From Devosia sp. 66-14 (lineage in GTDB: Bacteria > Pseudomonadota > Alphaproteobacteria > Rhizobiales > Devosiaceae), in the NCBI GenBank assembly GCA_001899085.1, contig MKVB01000006.1, positions 1,171,322 to 1,232,214 of the forward strand: DNA of 60,893 nucleotides, read 5' to 3'. Within the stretch, counting starts at the first letter, position 1, and every line of letters begins with the position of its first letter. Shown here piece after piece: positions 16,934-27,107 of the stretch. A program made the position numbers and the translations under genes. Under the pieces are notes generated by a model, which searched no databases, was not told the DNA's origin, and saw nothing but the letters and a program-made list of their open reading frames with translations.

Positions 16934-19378
16934 ATGAAACTGCCGCCCCTCCCCATCGACGAGGCCCTGCCGCGGCTGACCGCAGCGCTGGAAGCGGGCC
17001 CTTACGCCGTGCTGGTGGCGCCGCCGGGTGCCGGCAAGACGACCCGCGTGCCGCTGGCCCTGCTCGACGCGTCGTGGCGGGGAGACGGCCGGATCGTCAT
17101 GCTGGAACCGCGGCGGCTGGCGGCGCGCGCCGCGGCGCGCCGGATGGCACAGTCGCTCGACGACGAGGTCGGCGGCGTGGTCGGCTATCGCGTCAGGCTC
17201 GACGCCAAGGTCAGCAGGCGGACGCGCATCGAGGTGGTGACCGAGGGCGTCTTCACCCGGATGATCCTCGATGATCCGGAACTCACCGGCATCGCCGCAG
17301 TACTGTTCGACGAATTTCATGAGCGCAGTCTCGATGCCGATCTCGGGCTGGCGCTGGCGCTCGATGCGGCGGCCCTGCGCGACGACCTGCGCGTGCTGGT
17401 GATGTCGGCGACCATTGACGGGGCGCGGGTGGCCGAACTGCTCGACGGGGCGCCGGTGGTGACGTCGGAAGGTCGGGCCTTTCCGGTGACGACGATCTGG
17501 CGCGACCGCGACCCCCTGCAGAAAATCGAGGACCAGGTGGCCGGCGTGACGCTGGAAGCGCTGCGCGAGCAGCCCGGCTCGGCGCTGGTGTTTCTGCCCG
17601 GACAGGCCGAGATCGGGCGCGTGGCGGAGCGCCTGGGCGGACGTGTCCCCGCCGATGTCGACCTGGCGCCGCTCTACGGACAGCTGACGCCGGACGAACA
17701 GGATCGCGCGGTGCAGCCGGCACCATCGGGACGGCGCAAGGTGGTGCTGGCCACCTCGATCGCCGAGACCTCGCTGACCATCGAGGGCGTTCGCATCGTC
17801 ATCGACAGCGGCTTGCGACGGGCGCCGGCCTACGAGCCGGCGACCGGGCTGTCAGTGCTCGAAACGCGAAAAGTGTCGCGAGCCTCGGCAGACCAGCGGC
17901 GGGGACGCGCCGGGCGCGTCGAACCGGGGGTCTGCTACCGTTTGTGGGGCGAAGGCCAGAATGCGGCGCTTGCCGCGTTCGATGCGCCGGAGATGCTGGA
18001 GGCCGACCTCAGCGGCCTGGCGCTGGACCTCGCCGGTTGGGGCGTCAGCGACCCGAGCCAGCTCAGGTTCCTCGACCCACCGCCGGGGCCGGCCTGGGCC
18101 GAGGCGGTGAGCCTGCTGAAAGGGCTCGAGGCGCTCGACGAGAGCGGGCGGATCAGCGCCGAAGGCAAGGCGCTGGCGCGGCTGCCGCTGCATCCGCGGC
18201 TGGGACACATGATCCATCGCGCCGCCGAAGAGGACGACGCGCTGACGGCGGCGCGGCTGGCGGTGCTGCTCGGCGAGCGTGGCCTTGGTGGTGACGGTAC
18301 CGACCTGACGCACCGGCTCGAGCGGTTCGGACGTGAGCGCGGCAAACGGGCCGACGAAGCACAGAACCTGGCGCGACGCTGGGCCGGGATGGTCGGCAAT
18401 GCCGGCTCGGGCGGTGAAGTCGGGCGGCACCTGGCGCGGGCCTATCCGGATCGCGTGGCGCAGCAGGCCGGAGCGCGCGGTCGCTTCCGGCTGGCCAATG
18501 GGCGACAGGCGAGCCTCGAGGAAACCGATGCGCTGGCCAGCGCGCCCTATCTGGTGGTGACCGACATCACCGGTGCGGCGGCGACCGGGCGGATTCGGGC
18601 CGCCGCGACGATCGAGCGGGCGACGATCGAGGAGCTGTTTGCGCGCGAGATCGTCGACGAGGTGACGATGGCGTTCGACCAGAGCTCGCGCAGCGTACGG
18701 GCGCGGCGGGTACGCCGGCTGGGAGCCTTGCGGCTGGACGAGGCGCCGGTGGCGGTTGCCGACCCGCACAAGGCAGCGGCAGCGCTGGCCGAGGGGATCG
18801 CCGGACTGGGAGTTGGCGTGCTGCCCTGGACCAGGGAGCAGCAGGCGCTGCGGGAGCGCGCTAGCTACCTGCGCGCGACGCTCGGCGAAACATGGCCCGA
18901 TCTCTCCGACGCGGCGCTCGCCGCGGATACCAGCTGGCTGGTGCCGGGGCTCACCGGCAAGACGGCGCTGAGCGAAATCGAAGCCGACGACCTGGGTCTT
19001 GTACTCGAGGGGCTGCTGCCCTGGGCGCGGCGCCAGGAGATCGAGCGGCTGCTGCCCTCGCATTTCGACGCACCGTCGGGGTCGCGGCTGCCGATCGACT
19101 ATGGGGCGGAGAACGGGCCGGCTCTGGAGGTGCGGGTGCAGGAGCTGTTCGGGCTCGATCGGCACCCGAGCGTGGCGGGCGGGAAAGTGCCGCTGCTGCT
19201 GGTGCTGCTGAGCCCGGCACACCGACCGATCCAGACGACGCGCGACCTGCCGGGTTTCTGGCGCGGCAGCTGGAAGGATGTGGCGAAGGATCTGAAGGGC
19301 CGCTATCCGCGCCACCACTGGCCGGACAATCCGCTGGAAGCGGCCGCCACGGCGCGCGCGAAACCACGCGGGACCTGA
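16934..19378 (+). CDS. hrpB: ATP-dependent RNA helicase HrpB
   Basis: DEAH-type helicase of 814 residues. Walker A GAGKT at residues 32-36, DEFH box at 126-129 followed by ERSLDADLGLAL, SAT motif MSATIDGARV, and the family VI motif region QRRGRAGR. The C-terminal HrpB-specific domain ends in WRGSWKDVAKDLKGRYPRHH, diagnostic of HrpB. Length agrees with the family (about 800-840). Exact bacterial role (RNA processing) is poorly defined. It converges with the GNAT gene 3 bases downstream. Confidence 0.95.
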   Translation: MKLPPLPIDEALPRLTAALEAGPYAVLVAPPGAGKTTRVPLALLDASWRGDGRIVMLEPRRLAARAAARRMAQSLDDEVGGVVGYRVRLDAKVSRRTRIEVVTEGVFTRMILDDPELTGIAAVLFDEFHERSLDADLGLALALDAAALRDDLRVLVMSATIDGARVAELLDGAPVVTSEGRAFPVTTIWRDRDPLQKIEDQVAGVTLEALREQPGSALVFLPGQAEIGRVAERLGGRVPADVDLAPLYGQLTPDEQDRAVQPAPSGRRKVVLATSIAETSLTIEGVRIVIDSGLRRAPAYEPATGLSVLETRKVSRASADQRRGRAGRVEPGVCYRLWGEGQNAALAAFDAPEMLEADLSGLALDLAGWGVSDPSQLRFLDPPPGPAWAEAVSLLKGLEALDESGRISAEGKALARLPLHPRLGHMIHRAAEEDDALTAARLAVLLGERGLGGDGTDLTHRLERFGRERGKRADEAQNLARRWAGMVGNAGSGGEVGRHLARAYPDRVAQQAGARGRFRLANGRQASLEETDALASAPYLVVTDITGAAATGRIRAAATIERATIEELFAREIVDEVTMAFDQSSRSVRARRVRRLGALRLDEAPVAVADPHKAAAALAEGIAGLGVGVLPWTREQQALRERASYLRATLGETWPDLSDAALAADTSWLVPGLTGKTALSEIEADDLGLVLEGLLPWARRQEIERLLPSHFDAPSGSRLPIDYGAENGPALEVRVQELFGLDRHPSVAGGKVPLLLVLLSPAHRPIQTTRDLPGFWRGSWKDVAKDLKGRYPRHHWPDNPLEAAATARAKPRGT

Positions 19379-19381
19379 GAG

Positions 19382-20152
19382 CTAGCCCAGCGGCGCCACC
19401 GGCAGACGCAACACGGTGTAGCGCTCCCGCTCGACCACCGGCTGGAAACCGCGAGCATCATAGAGCGCGCGCGGCCCCCGGAAGTGGCCGGCATCGTTAG
19501 GTTCGGGCGTCCGGTGCGGGTAGGCCTCGACCCAGCCGGCGCCCCGCAGCGGGGCATCGGCAATGGCCCGATCGAGCAGGGCGGACGCGATGCCGTGGCG
19601 GCGGTAAGGCGGGGCGATGACAAAGCACGAGATGCCGATCACCTGTGCCGGCCGCGGACCCTGCGGATCGACATCGACATAGAGCCCATAGTCGGAGCGC
19701 AGCGAGGCGTTGACCCAGCCGGCGGGCTCGGCATCGACATAGGCGAGATAGCCGAAGGTGCGCCCGTCGCGCAGCCGAGCGGCGAGGGTGGCGCGCGATT
19801 GGCGCCACGGGCGCTCGGGCATTTCGGGCGACGCCGGAACATGCGGCTCGAGGCAGTAGCACGAGGCCCAGTCCGGATTGCCGGCAAACCCCGTGTGATC
19901 GAAGTAGCGGAGCCAATCGTCGACCCGGTCGGTAACCGGATGGACCGCCAGTTCGCCGATTTCAGGCCGGCGTTGCGTTTCGTCGCCAAGCCGCTCCACC
20001 GCCTCGGCGAAGTTGCGGGCATAGTTGCGGACCGCCTGCTCGGGATAGGACCAGCCATGCACCTGGGCGCCGTGGGCGACAAAGGCGTCCTCGGCGGCAT
20101 CGGCATCCGGCGCCTCGATCATGGCGCTGCACTCAAAGCATCTGACCTGCAC
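19382..20152 (-). CDS. GNAT acetyltransferase with N-terminal CxxC/His domain
   Basis: A 256-residue protein. The C-terminal half is a GNAT fold: acetyl-CoA motif A reads CFVIAPPYRRHGIASALLDRA, followed by a typical ALYDARGFQ end. The first 35 residues (MQVRCFECSAMIEAPDADAAEDAFVAHG, then HGW) carry a CxxC and spaced histidines, which looks like a small metal-binding or DUF1059-like domain joined to the acetyltransferase. The middle (residues 40-110) is not recognised. Substrate unknown. Confidence 0.82.
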   Translation of the reverse strand: MQVRCFECSAMIEAPDADAAEDAFVAHGAQVHGWSYPEQAVRNYARNFAEAVERLGDETQRRPEIGELAVHPVTDRVDDWLRYFDHTGFAGNPDWASCYCLEPHVPASPEMPERPWRQSRATLAARLRDGRTFGYLAYVDAEPAGWVNASLRSDYGLYVDVDPQGPRPAQVIGISCFVIAPPYRRHGIASALLDRAIADAPLRGAGWVEAYPHRTPEPNDAGHFRGPRALYDARGFQPVVERERYTVLRLPVAPLG

Positions 20153-20222
20153 GGCTTCCTCCTCGGCAGAGCCGGCAAGATAGCACCGATGCCGGCCAAC
20201 AGGTGGCAGGGTTTACCGGTGC

Positions 20223-22046
<1,824 letters not shown>

Positions 22047-22067
22047 TGGGCGATAGAGTCGGAAGTT

Positions 22068-22094
22068 GGGTCCCCGGGTCAAGCCCGGAGACCC
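22068..22094 (-). terminator. Hairpin between hydrolase and recQ
   Basis: GGGTCCCCGGG and CCCGGAGACCC pair over 11 positions with one mismatch around a 5-base loop. Located between the stop of the exported hydrolase and the recQ start. Confidence 0.5.
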
Positions 22095-22154
22095 CGTCAC
22101 ACGGCTCGGGGGATTGGGAGAGCCTTGTGATCCCCGTGTGGAGGCACGGTTTTG

Positions 22155-23054
22155 TTATTTCGCGTCGATGAACCCGAGCGCGGCTTCGGCGAGCCGGGGC
22201 GACATGAAAATGCTGTAGTGAGTTTCGCCGGGGAGAACCGCGAGGCGGTTCTGGTTCATGCCCGAGCCGTCCCATTGCGCATCCTGCGCACCGCCGCCGA
22301 GCAGTTCGAAGAACTTCACGGCATGCGCGATGCGGACCGAATCCCAGTCGCCGACGACCAGCAGGGTCGGCACCTTGATGCCGGGCACTTCGGCCGACCA
22401 GTCATAGGGCGTGTTGACGAGCTTGCCCTGCTGGATGTTGAGCTTGACCCAGTTGTTGTCCGGATCGGGGTTCACGGCAGCGAAGGCGGCATACATCGGG
22501 GTCTGCTTCATGCCTTCGGCGGAGGCCTCGCCGATCATCGCCATGCCCTGCAGGTTGTAGTCGTGCCAGCCGGTGTTGGAGAACGGCGTCGAGGCGAGCA
22601 CCAGCCGGTCGACCACCTCGGGATGATCGATGCCGACGCGGGCAGCGACCTGGCCGCCGGTGGAGTAGCCCATGACGTCGGCCTTGTCGTAGCCGAGATA
22701 GCGGATGAGCTCGGCGATGTCGGTGGCCATGTTCTCGAAGGTCATTGGCCGATCGTGCGCCGCGGTGCGGCCATGCGCCTGCAGGTCGACGCCGATGACG
22801 GTGTGGTTCTCGGCGAGCATGCCGATTACCGGGCCGAACATCTCGATCTGGCCGAAGCCGCCGTGCAGCAGGACGATGGGATCGCCCTTGCCATAGATGG
22901 CGTAGTAGACCTCGACGCCATTGACGGGCGCATAGCCGGATTTGGTTGAAGCGAGCATGGGGGCGGTTCCTGATTGAGCGATCGATGGGGCAACCGGTGC
23001 GGCCAGGGCGAAGCTGGCGAGCGCGGTGAGGGCAAGGACGGTTCGGCGTAGCAT
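22155..23054 (-). CDS. Exported alpha/beta hydrolase, paralogue A
   Basis: Periplasmic alpha/beta-hydrolase of 299 residues with a Sec signal peptide (MLRRTVLALTALASFALAAP, cleavage near SIAQS). Oxyanion region HGGFGQIEMFG, nucleophile elbow GYSTGG with Ser131, acid in GDWDS, and catalytic histidine in GETHYS. Closely similar in sequence, length and motif positions to the next gene at 23178, clearly a tandem duplicate. Substrate not predictable. ATG 23054 starts the signal peptide. Confidence 0.92.
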   Translation of the reverse strand: MLRRTVLALTALASFALAAPVAPSIAQSGTAPMLASTKSGYAPVNGVEVYYAIYGKGDPIVLLHGGFGQIEMFGPVIGMLAENHTVIGVDLQAHGRTAAHDRPMTFENMATDIAELIRYLGYDKADVMGYSTGGQVAARVGIDHPEVVDRLVLASTPFSNTGWHDYNLQGMAMIGEASAEGMKQTPMYAAFAAVNPDPDNNWVKLNIQQGKLVNTPYDWSAEVPGIKVPTLLVVGDWDSVRIAHAVKFFELLGGGAQDAQWDGSGMNQNRLAVLPGETHYSIFMSPRLAEAALGFIDAK

Positions 23055-23140
23055 CGGATGTCTCCGGGCGTGGACAAGGCTCCGCCGGCCCCGCGAGGAT
23101 GGCGGGTCGACCAGGCGGAGCGTGGCTGGGGACTTGCGGC

Positions 23141-23163
23141 CCTCCCCTGCCCTGCAGGGGAGG
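23141..23163 (-). terminator. Hairpin between the tandem hydrolase genes
   Basis: CCTCCCCTG and CAGGGGAGG form a perfect 9-bp stem with a 5-base loop in the 123-bp gap, just past the stop of paralogue B. Confidence 0.55.
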
Positions 23164-23177
23164 ATCGGGAGGCCGGG

Positions 23178-24074
23178 TTACTTCGCGTCGATGAAGGCGA
23201 GCGCGGTTTCGACCAGCTGGGGCGAGGTCATCATGGTGTAGTGGGTGACCCCGGGCAGGATGGCGAGGCGGTTCTGGTTCATGCCGGAGCCATCCCAGAG
23301 CGCATCCTGCAGACCGCCGCCGAGCAGCTCGAAGAACCTCGCCGCATGGCTGGTGCGCACGGCGTCCCAATCGCCATAGACCAGTTGCGTCGGCACCTTC
23401 AGGTTCGGCACATCGGCCGCGTAATCATAGTCCTTGCCCATGTACTGCATCTGGTCGAGCAGCTTGGGGAAGTTGACCTCGGGGTCCGGGTTAACGGCGG
23501 CGAACAGCTGGTAGAGCGGCGAGGGCTTCATCATCTCGAACTGGCTGGCGTTGAGCCCGCGCATGCCCTGCTGGTTGTAATCGTGCCAGCCGGCAAAGGC
23601 GTAGGGCGCCGAGGCAATGACCAGCTTGTTGACCAGCTCGGGATGAGCGAGGGCGAGGCGAAGGCCGATGGTGCCGCCCATCGAGTAGCCGACGACATCG
23701 ACCTTCTCGAGCCCCAGCGACTTGATCACCTCGGCAACGTCGGCAGCCATGTTGTCGAAGGTCATCGGCCGATCGAGCGGACCGGTATGGCCATGGCCCT
23801 GCGCCTCGACGGCGATCACCTGGCGAGAGGCGGCAAAGCCGGAGAGCACCGGGCCGAACGCCTCGATGGTCATCAGCCCGCCATGCAGGAGGACGAGCGG
23901 GGCGCCCTCGCCATAGGTGGCGTAGTAGACCTTGCCGCCGGTGACGGGGACATAGTCGGATGTGGTTGCGGTGAGCATGGGAGCGGCTCCTTGTTGGGCG
24001 GTGGATGGGAGGACCGGCAGAACCGAAGCAAAGCCGGTGAGAATGGCGAGGGCAAGGACAGTACGACGTCGCAT
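23178..24074 (-). CDS. Exported alpha/beta hydrolase, paralogue B
   Basis: A 298-residue tandem paralogue of the gene at 22155. Signal peptide MRRRTVLALAILTGFASVLP, then the mature part shares motif after motif with paralogue A: HGGLMTIEAFG, GYSMGG with the nucleophile again at Ser131, GDWDAV, GSGMNQNRLA and GVTHYT. Both end in GFIDAK/AFIDAK. The intergenic hairpin suggests each may be transcribed or degraded separately. Function as a periplasmic esterase or similar is inferred from fold only. Confidence 0.92.
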   Translation of the reverse strand: MRRRTVLALAILTGFASVLPVLPSTAQQGAAPMLTATTSDYVPVTGGKVYYATYGEGAPLVLLHGGLMTIEAFGPVLSGFAASRQVIAVEAQGHGHTGPLDRPMTFDNMAADVAEVIKSLGLEKVDVVGYSMGGTIGLRLALAHPELVNKLVIASAPYAFAGWHDYNQQGMRGLNASQFEMMKPSPLYQLFAAVNPDPEVNFPKLLDQMQYMGKDYDYAADVPNLKVPTQLVYGDWDAVRTSHAARFFELLGGGLQDALWDGSGMNQNRLAILPGVTHYTMMTSPQLVETALAFIDAK

Positions 24075-24159
24075 GGGAAGTCTCCGTGGGTTGAGTGGCG
24101 TTGGGTACGGCTTCGCCGATGCCCGCGGTGGCGGGCAGGCTCAACCGATGGTTCTGTGG

Positions 24160-24298
24160 TCCTTCCCCTCACCCGTCTCGCGCTTCGCGCGATCCACCCT
24201 CTCCCCGACGGGGAGAGGAACAGGGGTGATCACGGCACTTTCCGGATTCTTCTCCCCGTCGGGGAGAAGGTGGCGCGTAGCGCCGGATGAGGGGTCTT
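24160..24298. repeat. Intergenic double-hairpin repeat at the end of the SRPBCC operon
   Basis: Two perfect hairpins, CCTCTCCCCG-A-CGGGGAGAGG (24198-24218) and CTTCTCCCCG-T-CGGGGAGAAG (24249-24269), flanked by inverted arms CCCCTCACCC and GGATGAGGGG. It lies just past the YdeI-like stop codon on the minus strand, so it is well placed as terminator. The remaining bases between 24075 and 24160 hold only the hydrolase leader. Confidence 0.7.
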
Positions 24299-24301
24299 TT
24301 G

Positions 24302-24736
24302 CTAGCTGGTCAGCATTTCGATGGCCTTCTGGACGCGGCGGAGCCTCGTCTCGGGGGTCTTGGCGCCTTCGATGGCGGTGACGTGGGCCTTCTTGTGGCT
24401 GGGCGCGAGCCTGTTCCAGGCGGCCAGCGCCACGGGATCGGCATCGAGGGCGGCCTGCAGGTCCCCAGGGGCTTCGACCACGCGCGGCTGGTCGTCGAGG
24501 GTAAGCTCGACCTCGTGCGTCTCGTTGCCTTTGACCCCGGTGATCGACCGGATCTCGGCGCTGACGCCGACCAGCAGCCGGTCGCCCATGGTGGCCACCT
24601 TGCTGCGCCAGGTGTGGCCGGCGAGGGAAACGACCACCAGCGGGTTCCTGCCGCCGGCGAGGGCGTCGCGCACCTCCGGCGGCACGATGATGCCGGTATT
24701 GTTGCCGGATTGCAGGATAGTGGTCGTGAACTTCAT
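24302..24736 (-). CDS. YdeI/DUF1905 family protein
   Basis: A 144-residue protein, last gene of the SRPBCC operon. MKFTTTILQSGNNTGIIVPPEV opens a DUF1905 domain, and the C-terminal half WNRLAPSHKKAHVTAIEGAKTPETRLRRV is the YdeI/OmpD-associated motif. Its ATG overlaps the stop of the upstream SRPBCC gene (ATGA), so translation is coupled. No enzymatic role is known to me. Confidence 0.9.
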   Translation of the reverse strand: MKFTTTILQSGNNTGIIVPPEVRDALAGGRNPLVVVSLAGHTWRSKVATMGDRLLVGVSAEIRSITGVKGNETHEVELTLDDQPRVVEAPGDLQAALDADPVALAAWNRLAPSHKKAHVTAIEGAKTPETRLRRVQKAIEMLTS

Positions 24737-25230
24737 TTGCCTGCTCCAGTCGTGAGGTGGGCGGCGAGCTTGTCGAAGCTCTCCAGCACGCCTTCGCGGA
24801 AGCCGCGGCGGACGACGGCGTCCTTGCCGGCGGCGGTGTCGAAATAGGCATCCACGGTCAGCCGGGTCCGGCCGTTGCCGAGGTCGGTCAGGGTGATGAC
24901 CCGCAGAAAGCTCGGCGGCGGGTTGGTGCCGAAGGCTTCCGCCTCGAGCTGACGGTTGCGATAGACGATGCGTTCGGGCGGGCTCACCTCGATGAACTCG
25001 CTGTCGGCGGGGAAATCCTTTCCGTCGGGGCCGCGCATCACGTGATACCAGCGGCCGCCGGGGCGAAGGTCGAGTTCCACCACCGGGTTGGTGAAGCCCG
25101 CCGGGCCCCACCACTGGCTGAGGTGGTACGGATCGGCGAACATCATCCAGACCAGGTCGCGCGGCGCATCGAACTCGCGTTCGATCTCGAGGCGGCGGTC
25201 GGAGGGTATGGCAGTGAGGTCGGGGAGCAT
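24733..25230 (-). CDS. SRPBCC (AHSA1/START) domain protein, copy 3
   Basis: A 165-residue ligand-binding fold of the AHSA1 subgroup. The signature IEREFDAPRDLVWMMFADP, then WWGPAGFTNPVVELDLRPGG and a C-terminal helix GFREGVLESFDKLAAHL are all typical. Translationally coupled to the YdeI-like gene downstream and 3 bases from the SRPBCC gene upstream. It is one of three such proteins in one operon with an ArsR regulator; ligand unknown. Confidence 0.9.
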   Translation of the reverse strand: MLPDLTAIPSDRRLEIEREFDAPRDLVWMMFADPYHLSQWWGPAGFTNPVVELDLRPGGRWYHVMRGPDGKDFPADSEFIEVSPPERIVYRNRQLEAEAFGTNPPPSFLRVITLTDLGNGRTRLTVDAYFDTAAGKDAVVRRGFREGVLESFDKLAAHLTTGAGK

Positions 25231-25233
25231 GGT

Positions 25234-25725
25234 TCAGGCTTCTTGTGTGAGTTCGGCAAGCAGCTGATCCATGACGGCGAAGCCATGGCGCATGCCCTTT
25301 TCCATGCCGGAGGCGACCATACCGTCGCGATCGGCGATGCTGTCGTAGTTGGAGACTGATTTGTAGTGCGTGACGGCACCGTCTTCCTCGAAGGTGTGGG
25401 TTTCGACCACCACCTTGCCGATGAACATGTTCTCCATGCCGAAGGTCCAGACAAACTTCTCGGGCTCGTTCACTTCGCGATACTCGCCGATGAAGATGTA
25501 GACGCTGCCGTCAGCGGCGTGGGATTCGATGCGCCACTTGCCGCCGGGGCGGACATCGAGCGCAGTGATGACAGCCTTCTGGCCATCGGTGCCCCACCAG
25601 CGGGCGACGTGTTCGCGCTGTGTCATGACTTTCCAGACCAGGGCGCGCGGGGCGGCGAAGGTGCGGGTGGCGATGACGATGGGTTGGCTCGCCGGAGCTT
25701 CGATCTTGAGGTCATCCAGTGCCAT
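25234..25725 (-). CDS. SRPBCC (AHSA1/START) domain protein, copy 2
   Basis: A 163-residue protein: IVIATRTFAAPRALVWKVMTQ, ARWWGTDGQKAVITALDVRPGG, FIGEYREVNEPEKFVWTF and a C-terminal helix GMEKGMRHGFAVMDQLL, the full AHSA1 pattern. Start chosen at ATG 25725 because AAGGAG stands 7 bases upstream. The frame stays open for 60 more codons upstream (to 25905) and that part looks like the tail of an ArsR regulator, described separately. If translation starts at 25905 instead, the protein is 223 residues. Confidence 0.85.
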   Translation of the reverse strand: MALDDLKIEAPASQPIVIATRTFAAPRALVWKVMTQREHVARWWGTDGQKAVITALDVRPGGKWRIESHAADGSVYIFIGEYREVNEPEKFVWTFGMENMFIGKVVVETHTFEEDGAVTHYKSVSNYDSIADRDGMVASGMEKGMRHGFAVMDQLLAELTQEA

Positions 25726-25905
25726 TTTCAGCTCCTTGAGTTGCTTCAGGTAGGTGTCGAGGCGATCGAGGCTTTCAGCCCAGTAGCGCCAGTAAAGTAC
25801 GAACCAGTGGGGTGTTCCGGCGCCCTGCCCCAGTTTCTGGCGCAAGGCTTCGCCGTCGCGCTGCCGGCGGTAGTCCGAAAGCGCTATGACCTTGGGTCGC
25901 TGCAT
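25726..25905 (-). pseudogene. In-frame relic of an ArsR-type regulator C-terminus ahead of SRPBCC copy 2
   Basis: The 60 codons before the SRPBCC start encode WFVLYWRYWAESLDRLDTYL, matching in order and spacing the C-terminus of the intact ArsR protein next door (WVENYRRFWDESLDRLGDYL). The helix-turn-helix part is missing; the first 30 codons (MQRPKVIALSDYRRQ) match nothing I know. ArsR and SRPBCC genes normally overlap at this point, so this looks like the scar of a duplicated ArsR-SRPBCC pair after deletion. It could also be translated as an N-terminal extension. Confidence 0.55.
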
Positions 25906-25933
25906 CTGGTTTCAGGCCCTGGGGCCCCGGGAG

Positions 25934-26278
25934 TTAGTTCCGGGAGCCGCCGGGGTCTCCCTTCTGCAGTTCGGCCAGGTAATCGCCGAGGCGATCGAGG
26001 CTCTCATCCCAGAAGCGGCGGTAGTTCTCGACCCAGTCCGCGACTTCGGCCATCGGGGCGGCCTCGAGCCGGCAGGGACGCCACTGGGCTTCCTTGCCGC
26101 GAGAGATCAGCCCCGCCTTCTCGAGCACCTTGAGGTGCTTGGAGACGGCGGCCATCGACATGTCGTAGGGCTCGGCCAGTTCGCTGACCGTGGCCTCGCC
26201 CAGAGACAGCCGGGCGAGGATGCCGCGGCGGGTGGGGTCGGCGAGGGCAGCGAGGGTAGTGGACAACTGGTCGGTCAT
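25934..26278 (-). CDS. ArsR-family winged-helix repressor
   Basis: A 114-residue transcription factor: LADPTRRGILARLSLGEATVSELAEPYDMSM then AAVSKHLKVLEKAGLISRG is the winged helix-turn-helix. No metal-binding cysteine motif is present, so it belongs to the SRPBCC-linked, non-metal ArsR group. It sits in the operon after the alpha/beta hydrolase and likely represses the promoter at 27688-27716 through the overlapping palindrome. Target is inferred from position. Confidence 0.93.
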   Translation of the reverse strand: MTDQLSTTLAALADPTRRGILARLSLGEATVSELAEPYDMSMAAVSKHLKVLEKAGLISRGKEAQWRPCRLEAAPMAEVADWVENYRRFWDESLDRLGDYLAELQKGDPGGSRN

Positions 26279-26292
26279 TTCGGTCTCTTGGC

Positions 26293-27102
26293 TCAGGCAG
26301 CGGCGCGGGCGGTGTCGGCGCCGGTAAAGAAGTCGATCAGCACGGGGGCGACCAGCTCGGCCGCCGCATCGTGGCTCTGGCCGGGCAGCGAGGCGAAGCG
26401 GGCGCCGGGGATGGTCTCGCGCGCCAGGCGCACCGGCTCGTTCAGCTGCTTGAAGGTCTTGTCGCCCGACATGACGATGGTCGGGACCCGGATCGAGCGA
26501 GCCGCCTCGGTGGGAAAGCCATAGCCCTCCATCACCGCGGTATCGTGCGGCAGGCTCAGGGCGTTGTGCAGCATCGGCTTCCAGTTCGGATTGAGCCGCA
26601 TGATCGGCATCATGAGGGCTGGCATGCCGATCATCCTCACCATGAAATACTTGGCCAGGTCGGCGCGGCGATCCTCGGCGGCAAGGCGCTCGACTTCGGC
26701 CTGGTAGCCCGCCGGCATCGGCTTGCCGCCGGGGACATCGGTGAACGGCGGCTCGAACAGCGCGAGGCGATCGACCGGCAGGCCGCGGGCGGTGGCGAAC
26801 AGTGCCAGCGCAGCGCCCGACGAAGTGCCATAAAGGCTGGCGGAACCGCCGGCGATGGCGATCAGTGCCGCCAGATCCTCATACTCGCGATCGGGCGAAT
26901 AGTCGGTGGAGACGTCGCTGTCACCGCGGCTGCGGCGGTCGTAATTGTAGACGGTGAAATGCGGGGCGAGCAGCGGCGCCAGCTTGGGCATCGGGCCCAT
27001 ATTGCGGCCGCACCAGGCGCCATCGATCAGGATCACCGCCGGGCCGGAGCCGCGCACGTCATAGGCGATCCTGGTGCCGTCGCGTGAGGTGAAGGTGTTC
27101 AT
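26293..27102 (-). CDS. Alpha/beta hydrolase in the SRPBCC-ArsR operon
   Basis: A 269-residue cytoplasmic alpha/beta hydrolase (no signal peptide). MNTFTSRDGTRIAYDVRGSGP, then DGAWCGRNMG at the oxyanion site, nucleophile elbow YGTSSGAALAL, acid in IVMSGDKTF and histidine in LPGQSHDAAA. ATG 27102 is chosen; an upstream in-frame reading would run through the SRPBCC copy 1 gene. Five bases after copy 1's stop. Substrate unknown. Confidence 0.9.
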   Translation of the reverse strand: MNTFTSRDGTRIAYDVRGSGPAVILIDGAWCGRNMGPMPKLAPLLAPHFTVYNYDRRSRGDSDVSTDYSPDREYEDLAALIAIAGGSASLYGTSSGAALALFATARGLPVDRLALFEPPFTDVPGGKPMPAGYQAEVERLAAEDRRADLAKYFMVRMIGMPALMMPIMRLNPNWKPMLHNALSLPHDTAVMEGYGFPTEAARSIRVPTIVMSGDKTFKQLNEPVRLARETIPGARFASLPGQSHDAAAELVAPVLIDFFTGADTARAAA

Positions 27103-27107
27103 GACGC

